Shown here in pieces: positions 39,610-48,709 of a stretch of DNA of 64,000 nucleotides. The position numbers were made by a program, and so were the translations under genes. This stretch comes from an uncultured Pseudomonadota bacterium (lineage in GTDB: Bacteria; Pseudomonadota; Alphaproteobacteria; Rs-D84): contig CACXXP010000001.1 of assembly GCA_902771695.1 (NCBI GenBank), positions 151,410 to 215,409 of the forward strand, given 5' to 3'. A model generated the notes under the pieces. It searched no databases. It was not told the origin of the DNA and saw nothing but the letters and a program-made list of their open reading frames with translations. The number at the start of each line of letters is the position of its first letter. Positions within the stretch are counted from its first letter, which is position 1.

Positions 39610-41589
39610 TTATACGAATAAATCTTTTACAAATTGGGCGTGTTCCGTGATAAAGCGGAAACGAAATTCTGGTTTTTTGCCCATCAGCTCAGATACAATT
39701 GTGCGTGTCTTTTCAGTATCTTCGGCACCTTCGTCGGTACGCGGCGGCAAATCAACACGTATTAAACGGCGGGTTTTGGGTGACATTGTCGTTTCTTTTA
39801 ATTGGTTAGGCATCATTTCCCCAAGCCCTTTGAATCGTGATATTTCAACCTTTTTATTCTTGTATTTACCATTTGTTAATGATTCTAATTCTTCGTCACT
39901 GTCTACGTACATCGATTCGGTACCATAGGTCAATTTATACAGCGGTGGACACGACAGGTACAAATGCCCCCCATAAATCAATTGAGGCATAAATTGATAG
40001 AAAAAAGCCATCAATAATGATGCAATATGGCTGCCATCAACATCGGCATCGGTCATGATGATAATTTTTTCATAACGTAATTTTGCATCGTCCCAATCTT
40101 TTGCAGTTCCGGCCCCGATAATATCGATCAAATCATTTAATTCACGATTGTTGCCGAATCGTTCATCTGAATTTGACACGACATTTAACACCTTGCCACG
40201 CAAAGGCATGATTGCCTGGGTTGCACGGTCGCGTGCTTGTTTCGCGGTTCCGCCCGCAGATTCTCCTTCTACAATAAATAATTCTGTTCCGGCAACCCCA
40301 TGTTTGGAACAATCAGCCAATTTTGCAGGCATGCGGATGCGTTTTGTTGGGGTTTTACGTGCGACCTCTTTAACCTGTTTCACGCGAATACGAGCATTAG
40401 CCAGGTTGATTATAAATTCCAACAATGCGTTCGCGGTTTTCGGGTCAGATGCCAAGAACATTTCCCACGGGTCACGCAAAGCATTTTCTGTGTATTTTGC
40501 AATTTCTGGATTGGATAACTTTTCCTTTGTTTGCCCCAAAAATTGCGGGGTTTTATAGAACACAGACACAATTGCCGCAACGGAATCAAACACATCTTCG
40601 CCGATGATATTTGCGGCCGCCTTGTTATTTACCTTTTCGCCATACGCCTTAATCCCACGGGTAATTGCCGATTTAAATCCGGTTTCATGTGTGCCACCAT
40701 CAATGGTTGCGATGGTATTGCAATAAGAAGCAAAGAATCCATCATCTGATGCCGCACCATTTTCGTCAGTTAAAAATGTTAATGCCCATTCTGCACGACC
40801 GCTGTCATCTGGGAAATCAACCGCCCCAGAAAATATGCGTGGCAATATGCGCGGTTTGTCTTTTGTTTTTTCTTCCAAGAAATCCGCGACACCATTCGGA
40901 TAGTAGAATGTTGTATCGGTTGGTATTTCCATGTCCGCGGTCAGTAATTCAGGTGCACAGTGCCAATCTATTTTTACACCGCGTGACAAAAACGCCTTGG
41001 CACGTGCCATACGATAAATTTTTATCGGTTTAAATACCGCAGATGCGCCAAATATTTCATCGTCCAATGTAAATCGTATAGATGTTCCATGTGATTTGGA
41101 CGGGTTGCCACGGGTCATTTTTGACGTTGGCTTGCCCCGCGAAAATGTTTGGTGCCATTCGTATCCATCGCGGGCAATGGTTACATCCATACTGGACGAC
41201 AGGGCATTAACAACCGCACTGCCCACCCCATGCAGACCGCCACTGGTTTTGTAAACGTTATTATTAAATTTTCCCCCTGAATGCAGAGTGGTTAAAATAA
41301 CCTCTAATGCGGATTTTCCGGGGTACTTTGGATGTTCATCAATCGGGATACCGCGACCATCATCGGTAATTTCAATTGTTTTTGAATCTATTAGGCGAAC
41401 AGTGATTTTCTTGGCAAAACCGGCAACCGCTTCGTCAATGGAATTATCCATAATTTCCACCGGCAAATGGTGCCACGCCTTTTCATCGGTACCACCAATA
41501 TACATACCTGGGCGCAGACGAACCGGTTCCAGCCCTTCTAGTACCTGGATATCAGATGCATCATAAGAATGTTTGTTTTGTTCTGCCAT
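39610..41589 (-). CDS. parE: DNA topoisomerase IV subunit B
   Basis: 659-aa type II topoisomerase ATPase subunit that with ParC decatenates sister chromosomes. GHKL ATPase: IMDNSIDEAVAG, DDGRGIP, lid TSGGLHGVGSAVVNALS; transducer; TOPRIM domain with VEGESAGGTAKQARDR, PLRGKVLNV and MTDADVDGSHI; C-terminus RFKGLGEMMPNQLKETTM. Length and absence of the long GyrB insert favour ParE. The mRNA appears leaderless (see promoter at 41599). parC is not in the window. Confidence 0.92.
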   Translation of the reverse strand: MAEQNKHSYDASDIQVLEGLEPVRLRPGMYIGGTDEKAWHHLPVEIMDNSIDEAVAGFAKKITVRLIDSKTIEITDDGRGIPIDEHPKYPGKSALEVILTTLHSGGKFNNNVYKTSGGLHGVGSAVVNALSSSMDVTIARDGYEWHQTFSRGKPTSKMTRGNPSKSHGTSIRFTLDDEIFGASAVFKPIKIYRMARAKAFLSRGVKIDWHCAPELLTADMEIPTDTTFYYPNGVADFLEEKTKDKPRILPRIFSGAVDFPDDSGRAEWALTFLTDENGAASDDGFFASYCNTIATIDGGTHETGFKSAITRGIKAYGEKVNNKAAANIIGEDVFDSVAAIVSVFYKTPQFLGQTKEKLSNPEIAKYTENALRDPWEMFLASDPKTANALLEFIINLANARIRVKQVKEVARKTPTKRIRMPAKLADCSKHGVAGTELFIVEGESAGGTAKQARDRATQAIMPLRGKVLNVVSNSDERFGNNRELNDLIDIIGAGTAKDWDDAKLRYEKIIIMTDADVDGSHIASLLMAFFYQFMPQLIYGGHLYLSCPPLYKLTYGTESMYVDSDEELESLTNGKYKNKKVEISRFKGLGEMMPNQLKETTMSPKTRRLIRVDLPPRTDEGAEDTEKTRTIVSELMGKKPEFRFRFITEHAQFVKDLFV

Positions 41590-41598
41590 AACAAGATA

Positions 41599-41627
41599 TT
41601 ATTAGAACATTATTTCATTTTGTGCAA
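41599..41627 (-). promoter_or_regulatory. parE promoter, leaderless start
   Basis: Minus strand TTGCAC (41622-41627), 17-nt spacer, TAATAA (41599-41604), then 9 nt to the ATG ending at 41589, with no Shine-Dalgarno. Confidence 0.5.
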
Positions 41628-41734
41628 GCCCAAACATACAGTTTCAAGGAAAAATAATAAGTGTTGGGTGGACTTGATTTTCTTGAAATTGTGATTATAT
41701 ATTATGGCAGTAAGATGCTAAGGGAACCATTGAC

Positions 41735-42862
41735 ATGAATAAAAATCCTTATGAAGTACTTGGGGTTGCGCGTGATGCGTCTGATACAGATATTAAAAAG
41801 GCATATCATAAATTAGTTATGCAATATCATCCGGATAAAAACCCGGGGGACAAGGCCGCCGAAGAAAAATTCAAGGAAGTAAACAACGCATTTGATATAT
41901 TAAAAGACCCACAAAAACGTGCGGCGTATGACCGATATGGTGATGCGGCGTTCGCAGGTGGAAATGGTGCATCGGCGGGTATGGGGGGAAATCCGTTTGG
42001 AAATGGTGCATTCCATTTTGATATGGGTGGTGGCGCCGGAATGGAAGATATTCTGCGCGAAGCCATGCGTGGATTTGGTTTTGGTGGGTTTGATGGTGGC
42101 GGCGCGCGTGGCGCAAATGCGCAACAGCGCGGACGCGATTTGTTGGATGAAGTAGTCATAAGTTTGCGTGACGCATATTTTGGTAAAACACATACAGTTA
42201 AATTTTCCAGCAATGTAAAATGCGACAAGTGTAATGGGTATGGCACAGCGGATGGCAAGCCCGCACCGACCTGTGCACGTTGTCATGGGACGGGTTATGT
42301 AAATGTTCAGCGTGGATTTTTTGCAATGCAGACACCATGTCCGGAATGTAATGGGCTGGGGCACAAGATAGATAAAAAATGCTCTGATTGCGATGGCAGC
42401 GGTGTTATACATAAAAACAGAACCATAGATGTAAAAATTCCGGCGGGAATTGAAGATGGTGCGCGCCTTCGTCTTGGGGGACAAGGCGAGGCGGGTGTAA
42501 ATGGTGGGCCGGCGGGTGATTTTTATCTGGATGTGCGTGTAAAGCCCGATGATAAATTTGAACGCGATGGTGCAAACCTTATTATGCATGTTGATTTGCC
42601 GTTTACCACACTTGCATTGGGTGGCGAGATAGAGATAGAAACAATTGACGATAAAAAATTGTCGGTCAAGGTGCCAGTGGGAACCCAGGTTGGTGAAAAA
42701 CTGCGCGTGCGTGGTCATGGTATGCCAACAGGGCGCGGGGCATCGTTTGGTGACTTGTATATAGATATTGGAATTACAATACCGACAAAACTTACCGAAA
42801 AACAGAAAAAGATACTTAGTGAGTTTGCAGAAACCAAAAGTGCCAAAAAAGGTTGGTTTTAG
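41735..42862 (+). CDS. dnaJ: Chaperone DnaJ
   Basis: 375-aa full-length DnaJ co-chaperone of DnaK: J domain (1-70, HPD in YHPDKNPG), G/F-rich linker (about 75-125), zinc domain with four CxxCxGxG repeats ([32 protein letters not shown]), and C-terminal substrate domains. It stimulates DnaK ATPase and binds unfolded proteins. Upstream is TTGATT-N16-TATATA (41674-41701), and CTTGAAA at 41682 resembles a heat-shock -35, but no matching -10 was found. dnaK and grpE are not in the window. AAGGGAACC precedes the ATG at a rather long distance. Confidence 0.95.
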   Translation: MNKNPYEVLGVARDASDTDIKKAYHKLVMQYHPDKNPGDKAAEEKFKEVNNAFDILKDPQKRAAYDRYGDAAFAGGNGASAGMGGNPFGNGAFHFDMGGGAGMEDILREAMRGFGFGGFDGGGARGANAQQRGRDLLDEVVISLRDAYFGKTHTVKFSSNVKCDKCNGYGTADGKPAPTCARCHGTGYVNVQRGFFAMQTPCPECNGLGHKIDKKCSDCDGSGVIHKNRTIDVKIPAGIEDGARLRLGGQGEAGVNGGPAGDFYLDVRVKPDDKFERDGANLIMHVDLPFTTLALGGEIEIETIDDKKLSVKVPVGTQVGEKLRVRGHGMPTGRGASFGDLYIDIGITIPTKLTEKQKKILSEFAETKSAKKGWF

Positions 42863-42876
42863 AAAAACGTATGTAT

Positions 42877-42910
42877 AAAAAAGCCCGACTAAAAATGTCG
42901 GGCTTTTTTT
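42877..42910 (+). terminator. Intrinsic terminator after dnaJ
   Basis: AAAAAAGCCCGAC, short loop, GTCGGGCTTTTTTT. The flanking A-run also lets it act on the convergent pgsA side. Confidence 0.9.
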
Positions 42911-42924
42911 GATTCATGTTTGAT

Positions 42925-43518
42925 TTATTTTTTTATCGCCTTGGCAAAATCTGCTGTATATTGCACCGCAGACCATATACCAGATGCCAATGCAAACCAC
43001 AACGCAAATATTCCAATATTTGGTAATGCATAAATTGTATAAATCAGGGCTTTACCACTGGATGCGTCGTTAACAGATGCACCAATTGCAAACAGACACA
43101 AGAAAGCCAGTATTGCAATCATTTGCATCGCGGCCTTGATTTTTCCTGGGGAAAAACGTGATGTCGGATGTTTCGCAGATATTTTTTGGGTGCCCATAAA
43201 TTCGCGCAGACCGCTGACGTATAATTCACGACCAACCATCAAGATAATCGGAATCACAATAAACCACACCGGCATCATAATGCACAATAATATAAAAGAA
43301 TTTACAACCAAAAATTTATCCGCAATGCTGTCCAATACAATGCCTGTTTTGGTGCATACATTGTATTTGCGTGCCAGATATCCATCAAAAAAATCACTTA
43401 ACGCGGCCAGTAAGAATAGAATTACGGTTGTTTTATACATGCCACTCATCAATGTTCCAATGAGGGCGAATGCCGCAAAAATGCGGAATGATGACAAAAA
43501 GTTTACAAAAAATTTCAT
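42925..43518 (-). CDS. pgsA: CDP-diacylglycerol-glycerol-3-phosphate 3-phosphatidyltransferase
   Basis: 197-aa membrane enzyme that makes phosphatidylglycerol phosphate. The CDP-alcohol phosphotransferase signature D-G-x2-A-R-x8-G-x3-D-x3-D is complete in SDFFDGYLARKYNVCTKTGIVLDSIADK (about residues 42-68). About six helices follow the family layout, and RELYVSGLREFM is typical of PgsA. AGGAGAA precedes the ATG. It is transcribed just downstream of uvrC, the arrangement seen in many bacteria (uvrC-pgsA). Confidence 0.93.
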   Translation of the reverse strand: MKFFVNFLSSFRIFAAFALIGTLMSGMYKTTVILFLLAALSDFFDGYLARKYNVCTKTGIVLDSIADKFLVVNSFILLCIMMPVWFIVIPIILMVGRELYVSGLREFMGTQKISAKHPTSRFSPGKIKAAMQMIAILAFLCLFAIGASVNDASSGKALIYTIYALPNIGIFALWFALASGIWSAVQYTADFAKAIKK

Positions 43519-43563
43519 AGATATTCTCCTTTATTTATTATATGTGGTAATTATAGCACAATA

Positions 43564-44988
43564 CTAATGAAAATGGTTATATATTTTTTCGGCGGCTGAT
43601 TTGCCCAGGCCTGGAACGCATCGCAATGCAGTAATGTCTGCATCCATAATTGCCCGTACGGATCCAAAATGATTTAATAACATTTTTTTTCGTGTTGGTC
43701 CGATTCCTTCTATTTCATCCAAACAAGAACCGGTCATGGATTTTGCACGTGTTGTGCGGTGGTATGTAATTACAAAACGGTGTGCTTCGTCGCGGACATG
43801 CCGCAACAATAAAAACAGTTTGGAATCTTTGGGCATGGTTCTGTATTCAGAACCATCGGGCATAATAAAATGTTCGTCACCATTACGGACTTCACCCTTG
43901 GTGACGCCAATAACGGCAATGTTTGGCGCGGTTTCGTGTGCGATATTCCATTGGGCGCGTCCGCCATCAACAATTATTAAATCAAGTTCGGGACTGTTTT
44001 CAATTGCACGTGAAACAAATTCTTGCATCATTGCAATATCATTTCCGGCACGCGCGCGGTCACGTAATTTGAAATGACGATAACCACTTTTTATAAAACC
44101 ATCGTGGCCAAATGTTATCATCGCACCAACAGGGTTCGTTCCAAATAAATGTGAATTATCAAAAACGCCGGCATAAGTTATTTTTTTACCTATCCATGTT
44201 TCCATTTCTTTGACAGTTTTATTCCAATTTGTATTGTCATAAGATTTTTCTGTATACGGCGTATTTTGCCGTATACCACGGACGGATGTTTTTGTTAACG
44301 CGGTAATTTTGTCACGAATTATTCCGGCGTTTTCATAATCCATATTGTCTGATAATTTTTTCATTTGTGCGGATAATTCTGTGACAATAGGTTCACTGTC
44401 ACCAGTTAAAATCCGCCGTGCAAGTTTTACATTATCATTATAGTCAGAAACTGGCATACAGCATGGTGCCGAACAGCGCCCAATTTGATACAATAAACAT
44501 GGACGTGTACGGTTACGCATAAATGTATCATTGCATGTTCGCAAACGACATACTTTCTGAATCATTTTTATTGTTTCGTTTAATGCCTGGACTGACGGAT
44601 ATGGACCGTATACATCACGACGTTGTGATATCTTGCCACGAAATTTTAGTAACCGCGGAAATTTATGATTTGTTAACGCCAACATCGGATACATTTTTCC
44701 ATCGGTCAGCATAATGTTATATTTGGGCTTTTCTGATTTAATCAGTTTTTCTTCCAATATCAAGGCATCTGATTCAGTAGGTGTGATTTCCCATTCAACC
44801 CGTGTGACCAAAGATCGCATGACCTGCTTATGTAATTCCAATTTGGATATATCAATATATTGTCCCAACCGGTTGGCAAGATTTTTTGCCTTGCCCACGT
44901 ATAACAGGTTGCCGTATGCATCATACATACGATATACCCCAGGGGAATTTGGAGCATTAACAATTAAATCGCGGAATTGAATATTCAT
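43564..44988 (-). CDS. uvrC: Excinuclease ABC subunit C (compact)
   Basis: 474-aa UvrC, the dual-incision nuclease of nucleotide excision repair. GIY-YIG domain (about 12-90: SPGVYRMYDAYGNLLYVGKAKNL), Cys-rich LRTCNDTFMRNRTRPCLLYQIGRCSAPC, UVR motif (MKKLSDNMDYENAGIIRD), RNase H-like nuclease with Asp in FDNSHL and DLIIVDGGRAQ and His in RDEAHRFVITYHR, and C-terminal HhH pair (EGIGPTRKKMLL, VPGLGKSAAEKIY). About 130 residues shorter than E. coli (610), mostly between the UVR motif and the nuclease. Start 44988 with AAAGGT upstream; the 25-residue in-frame extension is unsupported. Confidence 0.93.
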   Translation of the reverse strand: MNIQFRDLIVNAPNSPGVYRMYDAYGNLLYVGKAKNLANRLGQYIDISKLELHKQVMRSLVTRVEWEITPTESDALILEEKLIKSEKPKYNIMLTDGKMYPMLALTNHKFPRLLKFRGKISQRRDVYGPYPSVQALNETIKMIQKVCRLRTCNDTFMRNRTRPCLLYQIGRCSAPCCMPVSDYNDNVKLARRILTGDSEPIVTELSAQMKKLSDNMDYENAGIIRDKITALTKTSVRGIRQNTPYTEKSYDNTNWNKTVKEMETWIGKKITYAGVFDNSHLFGTNPVGAMITFGHDGFIKSGYRHFKLRDRARAGNDIAMMQEFVSRAIENSPELDLIIVDGGRAQWNIAHETAPNIAVIGVTKGEVRNGDEHFIMPDGSEYRTMPKDSKLFLLLRHVRDEAHRFVITYHRTTRAKSMTGSCLDEIEGIGPTRKKMLLNHFGSVRAIMDADITALRCVPGLGKSAAEKIYNHFH

Positions 44989-44996
44989 ACCTTTTA

Positions 44997-45005
44997 TGAT
45001 AGAAT
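44997..45005 (+). promoter_or_regulatory. Extended -10 promoter of the prepilin gene
   Basis: TGATAGAAT; predicted start about 27 nt before the ATG at 45039. It lies in the uvrC/prepilin divergent gap. Confidence 0.5.
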
Positions 45006-45038
45006 AAAAGTGTAAAAATAGCAAATAAAGGAATAAAC

Positions 45039-45503
45039 ATGAAAAACGAATCAGGACGTTCAATGATAGAAATGCTTGGGGTGCTTGCTATTATGGGGGT
45101 GTTGACCGTGGGCGCAATTGGCATGATTTCAACCGCTATGCGGACCCAAAAACGCAATACTGTGAACGAAGAAGTATTGCAAATTGTGACCGGTGTACGC
45201 CAGTTATTGGGTGAATATGACGATTTTTCCAATATAAATAATTCAACTATATTTGGGGCAATTGGCATGTCATCCAAGAACCCGTATGGTGGTACATATG
45301 AGTTGTCGGTTGACCCATCTAATTCACGTCAATTTATTATTTCTATTACTGGGTTGTCCGAAACAGATTGTGAATATTTCGGTACAAAAGCGTGGGCCGA
45401 TTCGGTTGGTTATATAAATTCTGACGGTAAACAAAGTGGCGCAACCAGTTCGTGCAATTTGGGTAACGGCAGAAATATTGTGAAAATAACATACGGCGAA
45501 TAA
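45039..45503 (+). CDS. Type IV prepilin-like protein
   Basis: 154-aa protein with a class III signal: short hydrophilic leader MKNESG, then RSMIEMLGVLAIMGVLTVGAIGM with Glu at position +5 of the mature chain, as required for prepilin peptidase cleavage and N-methylation. The body is about 120 residues with a disulfide-capable pair near the end (DCEY...SSCNLG), as in pilin D-regions. It is probably a (pseudo)pilin for the type IVb system whose secretin is at 32.1 kb. AAAGGAATA upstream; the pseudouridine synthase gene follows after 3 nt. Confidence 0.85.
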   Translation: MKNESGRSMIEMLGVLAIMGVLTVGAIGMISTAMRTQKRNTVNEEVLQIVTGVRQLLGEYDDFSNINNSTIFGAIGMSSKNPYGGTYELSVDPSNSRQFIISITGLSETDCEYFGTKAWADSVGYINSDGKQSGATSSCNLGNGRNIVKITYGE

Positions 45504-45506
45504 TAG

Positions 45507-46472
45507 ATGGCTGATTCCATAATCGTTTCGCCGGTTGAAGACGGAACCCGTTTGTTGCGCTGGTTTTTGCGTCACTTTCCATCTATGCCCCAGCGTGAAT
45601 TTTACCGGCTGTGCCGTGGTGGGCAAATACGTGTAAATTCTGCTCGGTGCAAGGGAATGGAAATTTTACGCGAAGGTGATGCTGTTCGTATTCCACCAAC
45701 AATTGGTGGATATTTAATTGCACCCAAAAAAGATGAATCTGGGGAAAAATTCTCTTTATCAGATTTGGAAAAATTACGTAAAACTATCGTTCACAGTGAT
45801 GATGATATTGTGGTGTTTAATAAACCTGCGGGTCTTGCCGTCCAGGGCGGAACAGGTATTCGTAAATCTGTGGATAAAATGGCGGCGGCATTATTTCCAT
45901 ACGCAAAAATATCATTGGTTCATCGGCTGGATATGGAAACCAGTGGTTTATTGGTCGTTGCAAAAAATCAACATGCAGCCCAGGTTTTATCGCGTGCATT
46001 TCAGAATAAGACCGCACACAAGGAATATTTGGCGTTATTAAATGGTGATATTGCACAAACGCATGGGATTATAGACAATTATTTGTTAAAGGGTCGGGTG
46101 TTTGATACCCCAGAACGCGAAAATGGAACAGGGGCACGTCCATATCATGCAGTGACCGAATATCGTGTGTTGGCGCGCGCATCGGGGATGCTGACGTGGA
46201 TTTTATTTATGCCGCAAACAGGCCGGACACACCAATTACGATTGCACAGCGCGTTAACTTTGGGGGCACCAATTGTTGGTGATAATTTATACGGTCGGAA
46301 TAAAAAAATTGGCCCAGGATTAGAATCTGTGTTGGCAACAAATAATTTGTTTTTGTTTGCATACAAGATTACAATCCAACATCCAACCAGTGGTAAAATG
46401 ATAACTTTCCGGGCGCCTGTGCCAGATTTTATGAAACCGGTAATGAATTTATTAGAGTTGCAGTTACCATAA
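45507..46472 (+). CDS. RluC/RluD-type pseudouridine synthase
   Basis: 321-aa enzyme isomerising uridines in 23S rRNA. N-terminal S4 RNA-binding domain (about 12-70: TRLLRWFLRHFPSMPQREFYRLCRGGQIRVN), then the catalytic domain with VVFNKPAGLAVQGG and the active-site Asp in LVHRLDMETSGLLVVAK (about 150); QTGRTHQLRLH and GDNLYG match the family. RluC is most likely because of the S4 region and alphaproteobacterial distribution, but RluD cannot be excluded. It starts 3 nt after the prepilin stop without a strong ribosome site, so it may depend on coupling. Confidence 0.88.
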   Translation: MADSIIVSPVEDGTRLLRWFLRHFPSMPQREFYRLCRGGQIRVNSARCKGMEILREGDAVRIPPTIGGYLIAPKKDESGEKFSLSDLEKLRKTIVHSDDDIVVFNKPAGLAVQGGTGIRKSVDKMAAALFPYAKISLVHRLDMETSGLLVVAKNQHAAQVLSRAFQNKTAHKEYLALLNGDIAQTHGIIDNYLLKGRVFDTPERENGTGARPYHAVTEYRVLARASGMLTWILFMPQTGRTHQLRLHSALTLGAPIVGDNLYGRNKKIGPGLESVLATNNLFLFAYKITIQHPTSGKMITFRAPVPDFMKPVMNLLELQLP

Positions 46473-46484
46473 AGCGGGGCCGAT

Positions 46485-48617
46485 ATGAAACATATGACAC
46501 GAAAGAAAAAATTTTTTGTTATTGCACGTGCAGTGTTTTTATTTTTTGCGGTGTCGGTTGTCGCAATTGTTGTGGCGTTGTCAAAAATAGATATAAACAG
46601 TTTGCGTGGAAATATTTTGGATGTGTTGCGTAATTCCACAGGTTTGCCGGTTGAAATTTCGGGTGATGTTTCGTGGAAATTATCTTTGCGTCCACGTGTG
46701 ACGATTCACCAAATTACTGTGCCTAATTACGAAGGCGCAAAACATAAAAATATGTTTGAGGCAGATACCGTAGAGGTTCGTCTAGATTTAATATCGTTGT
46801 TCAGAAATCGCCCAACAATTCAACATGTTCGTGTGCGGAATGCAAAAGTGTTTTGGGATGAAAAATCAAGTGCCAAATATAATGCTGCAAATACAGAAAA
46901 GAAAGAGGCAGTAGAAAATGAAAAACAGCCCGATACAGCAGAAATCACTGTACAGACAGAATCAGAAAAGCCAGAATATCCATTTGAAGATCCAGGTCTT
47001 GGTGGTATAGATATTGTTGATTTAGTGTTGAACCTAGATGGTGAAAATTATTCTTTTTCGCGTATAAATATTCATGCAAGTTCGTTGCGTAAAAATCGTG
47101 AATATCGTGGTTGGGTAAAATTGAAATCAAATGTTATTCCGTTCATAGTTTCTTTTGATAAATATAATGAGGAACGCAAAGTTTATCCGGTAAAATTTGC
47201 GTTTTCATCAGATGGGGATGCGTTGGTGGCAAATGTCGCACTAGAAGGAACCAGTAAAATACCAATTGATTTCATTATCAAGGGTGATATTCCAGATGTG
47301 CAACCTTTTGGAGAACTGTTAAATATTGAAATACCAAAAATGCCAGAGATGAAGGTTAACATATCTGGCGGGTTGGGGCACAATAAATTGACATTGCATA
47401 AATCTTCGGTGGCTGTGCGTGGCAGTGATATAAACTTTTCTGGGGCCATAGATTGGTCCAAGAAAAAGTTAGATATCGTTGCAAATTTAAGTTCCAAGAA
47501 AATAAATTTAATAGAATTGTTCCCAGAAATATACGGTGGAACAAATAATACCAGCAAGCACAAACCAAATGTATTCAAAGATATGCCGTTGTTTGGTACA
47601 TATTTGTACGATAAAAATATTGCGTTAAATGTTGATATCGGAAAATTGATTGTTTATCGCAATTTGTCGTTGGATAAATTAAAGGTTAATGCACGTGTAC
47701 GTGGCGGAAAACTGCGTATAGACAGTAAAGTTGTTTTCGCATCTGGGGATATAACCGCCGCAATAGATGGTGACATTGAATCAAATGGGCGTATGAATTT
47801 AGAAATGGGGGGAATCGGGCGCGGCATGGTGATTGGAACATTGCTGGAACAAATAAATACAAATGACTTTATATCAGAATTGCCGGTTGATTTTGAATTA
47901 TACGTGCAGGCGTCAGGTTCCAATATGTCCGAAGTTATGCGGACAATAAACGGTCCGGTTCGTGTGTATTCTACATCGGGCGGATATGCACATTCTGATT
48001 TGGTTGCGTATATGTATGGCACGGATTTTTTAACCAGTTTGCAACAGAGCATTCACGATATGTTCAGTTCCAAGAAAAAATATGACCAAATGAAGATACA
48101 ATGTATGGCGACAAATCTAAAATTGCGTGATGGTTTGATTGAAACACAAAATGGCGTTGCGATTGAAACAAATGCAATAGATGTGATGTTGAATGGCAGT
48201 TTGGATTTGGGACATGAAAAAATGAATATGTCTTTGACGACAATACCGGTGCGCGGGTTGAAATTATCTATTACTGGGAATGTTGTAAACACAATTGCAA
48301 TAAGTGGTAATTTGGCGGAACCTGATATTAAAATCAGTGGCGCGGCCGTTGCCGGCAAGGCATTGTCGGCCACAGGTTTGGGATTATTACTTGCGCCGTT
48401 CACGGGTGGTCTGGGATTGGTTGCCGGGGCGGGCGTTGGATTATTGGCGGGTGATTTATTGGAAAACTGGTTGGCGGATGATCATCCGTGTAAAACAGCA
48501 TTGAAAAAGGGTGCACCATCACACAAGGGCGACCCTGAATGGTTTGATATTCCTGCTTTGGATTTGGCAAATGGGGTTATAAACCCCGGTTCCACGGCCG
48601 AATCTAATAAAAAATAA
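46485..48617 (+). CDS. AsmA-family envelope protein
   Basis: 710-aa protein with one N-terminal membrane helix (about 12-32) and a long periplasmic region. AsmA features: DINSLRGNILDVLRNSTGLPVEISGDVSWKL at the start, repeated beta-strand blocks, and a C-terminal AsmA block (NGPVRVYSTSGG.., MKIQCMATNLKLRDGLIETQNGVAIETNAIDV). AsmA-like proteins form beta-groove bridges implicated in lipid transport to the outer membrane. A Lys/Glu-rich insert lies at about 125-165, and a late Gly/Leu-rich segment (about 625-665) may be a second membrane-associated helix. It begins 12 nt after the rlu gene. Confidence 0.87.
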   Translation: MKHMTRKKKFFVIARAVFLFFAVSVVAIVVALSKIDINSLRGNILDVLRNSTGLPVEISGDVSWKLSLRPRVTIHQITVPNYEGAKHKNMFEADTVEVRLDLISLFRNRPTIQHVRVRNAKVFWDEKSSAKYNAANTEKKEAVENEKQPDTAEITVQTESEKPEYPFEDPGLGGIDIVDLVLNLDGENYSFSRINIHASSLRKNREYRGWVKLKSNVIPFIVSFDKYNEERKVYPVKFAFSSDGDALVANVALEGTSKIPIDFIIKGDIPDVQPFGELLNIEIPKMPEMKVNISGGLGHNKLTLHKSSVAVRGSDINFSGAIDWSKKKLDIVANLSSKKINLIELFPEIYGGTNNTSKHKPNVFKDMPLFGTYLYDKNIALNVDIGKLIVYRNLSLDKLKVNARVRGGKLRIDSKVVFASGDITAAIDGDIESNGRMNLEMGGIGRGMVIGTLLEQINTNDFISELPVDFELYVQASGSNMSEVMRTINGPVRVYSTSGGYAHSDLVAYMYGTDFLTSLQQSIHDMFSSKKKYDQMKIQCMATNLKLRDGLIETQNGVAIETNAIDVMLNGSLDLGHEKMNMSLTTIPVRGLKLSITGNVVNTIAISGNLAEPDIKISGAAVAGKALSATGLGLLLAPFTGGLGLVAGAGVGLLAGDLLENWLADDHPCKTALKKGAPSHKGDPEWFDIPALDLANGVINPGSTAESNKK

Positions 48618-48634
48618 AATCTATTCTTTTGCTC

Positions 48635-48664
48635 TTGCACCGAATCGGCATTTTTTGGTAAAAT
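48635..48664 (+). promoter_or_regulatory. Promoter of dnaN
   Basis: TTGCAC (48635-48640), 18-nt spacer ending in TGG, TAAAAT (48659-48664): extended -10 type; start about 39 nt before the ATG. Confidence 0.6.
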
Positions 48665-48709
48665 TACAGCCGAGAATGTAGGAACGGTATTAATAAACAG
48701 GAGCATAAA

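Noticed and set aside
41674-41701. Heat-shock (sigma-32) promoter for dnaJ based on CTTGAAA at 41682.
   Set aside because: No matching sigma-32 -10 lies at the right distance, and TTGATT-N16-TATATA fits a housekeeping promoter equally well.
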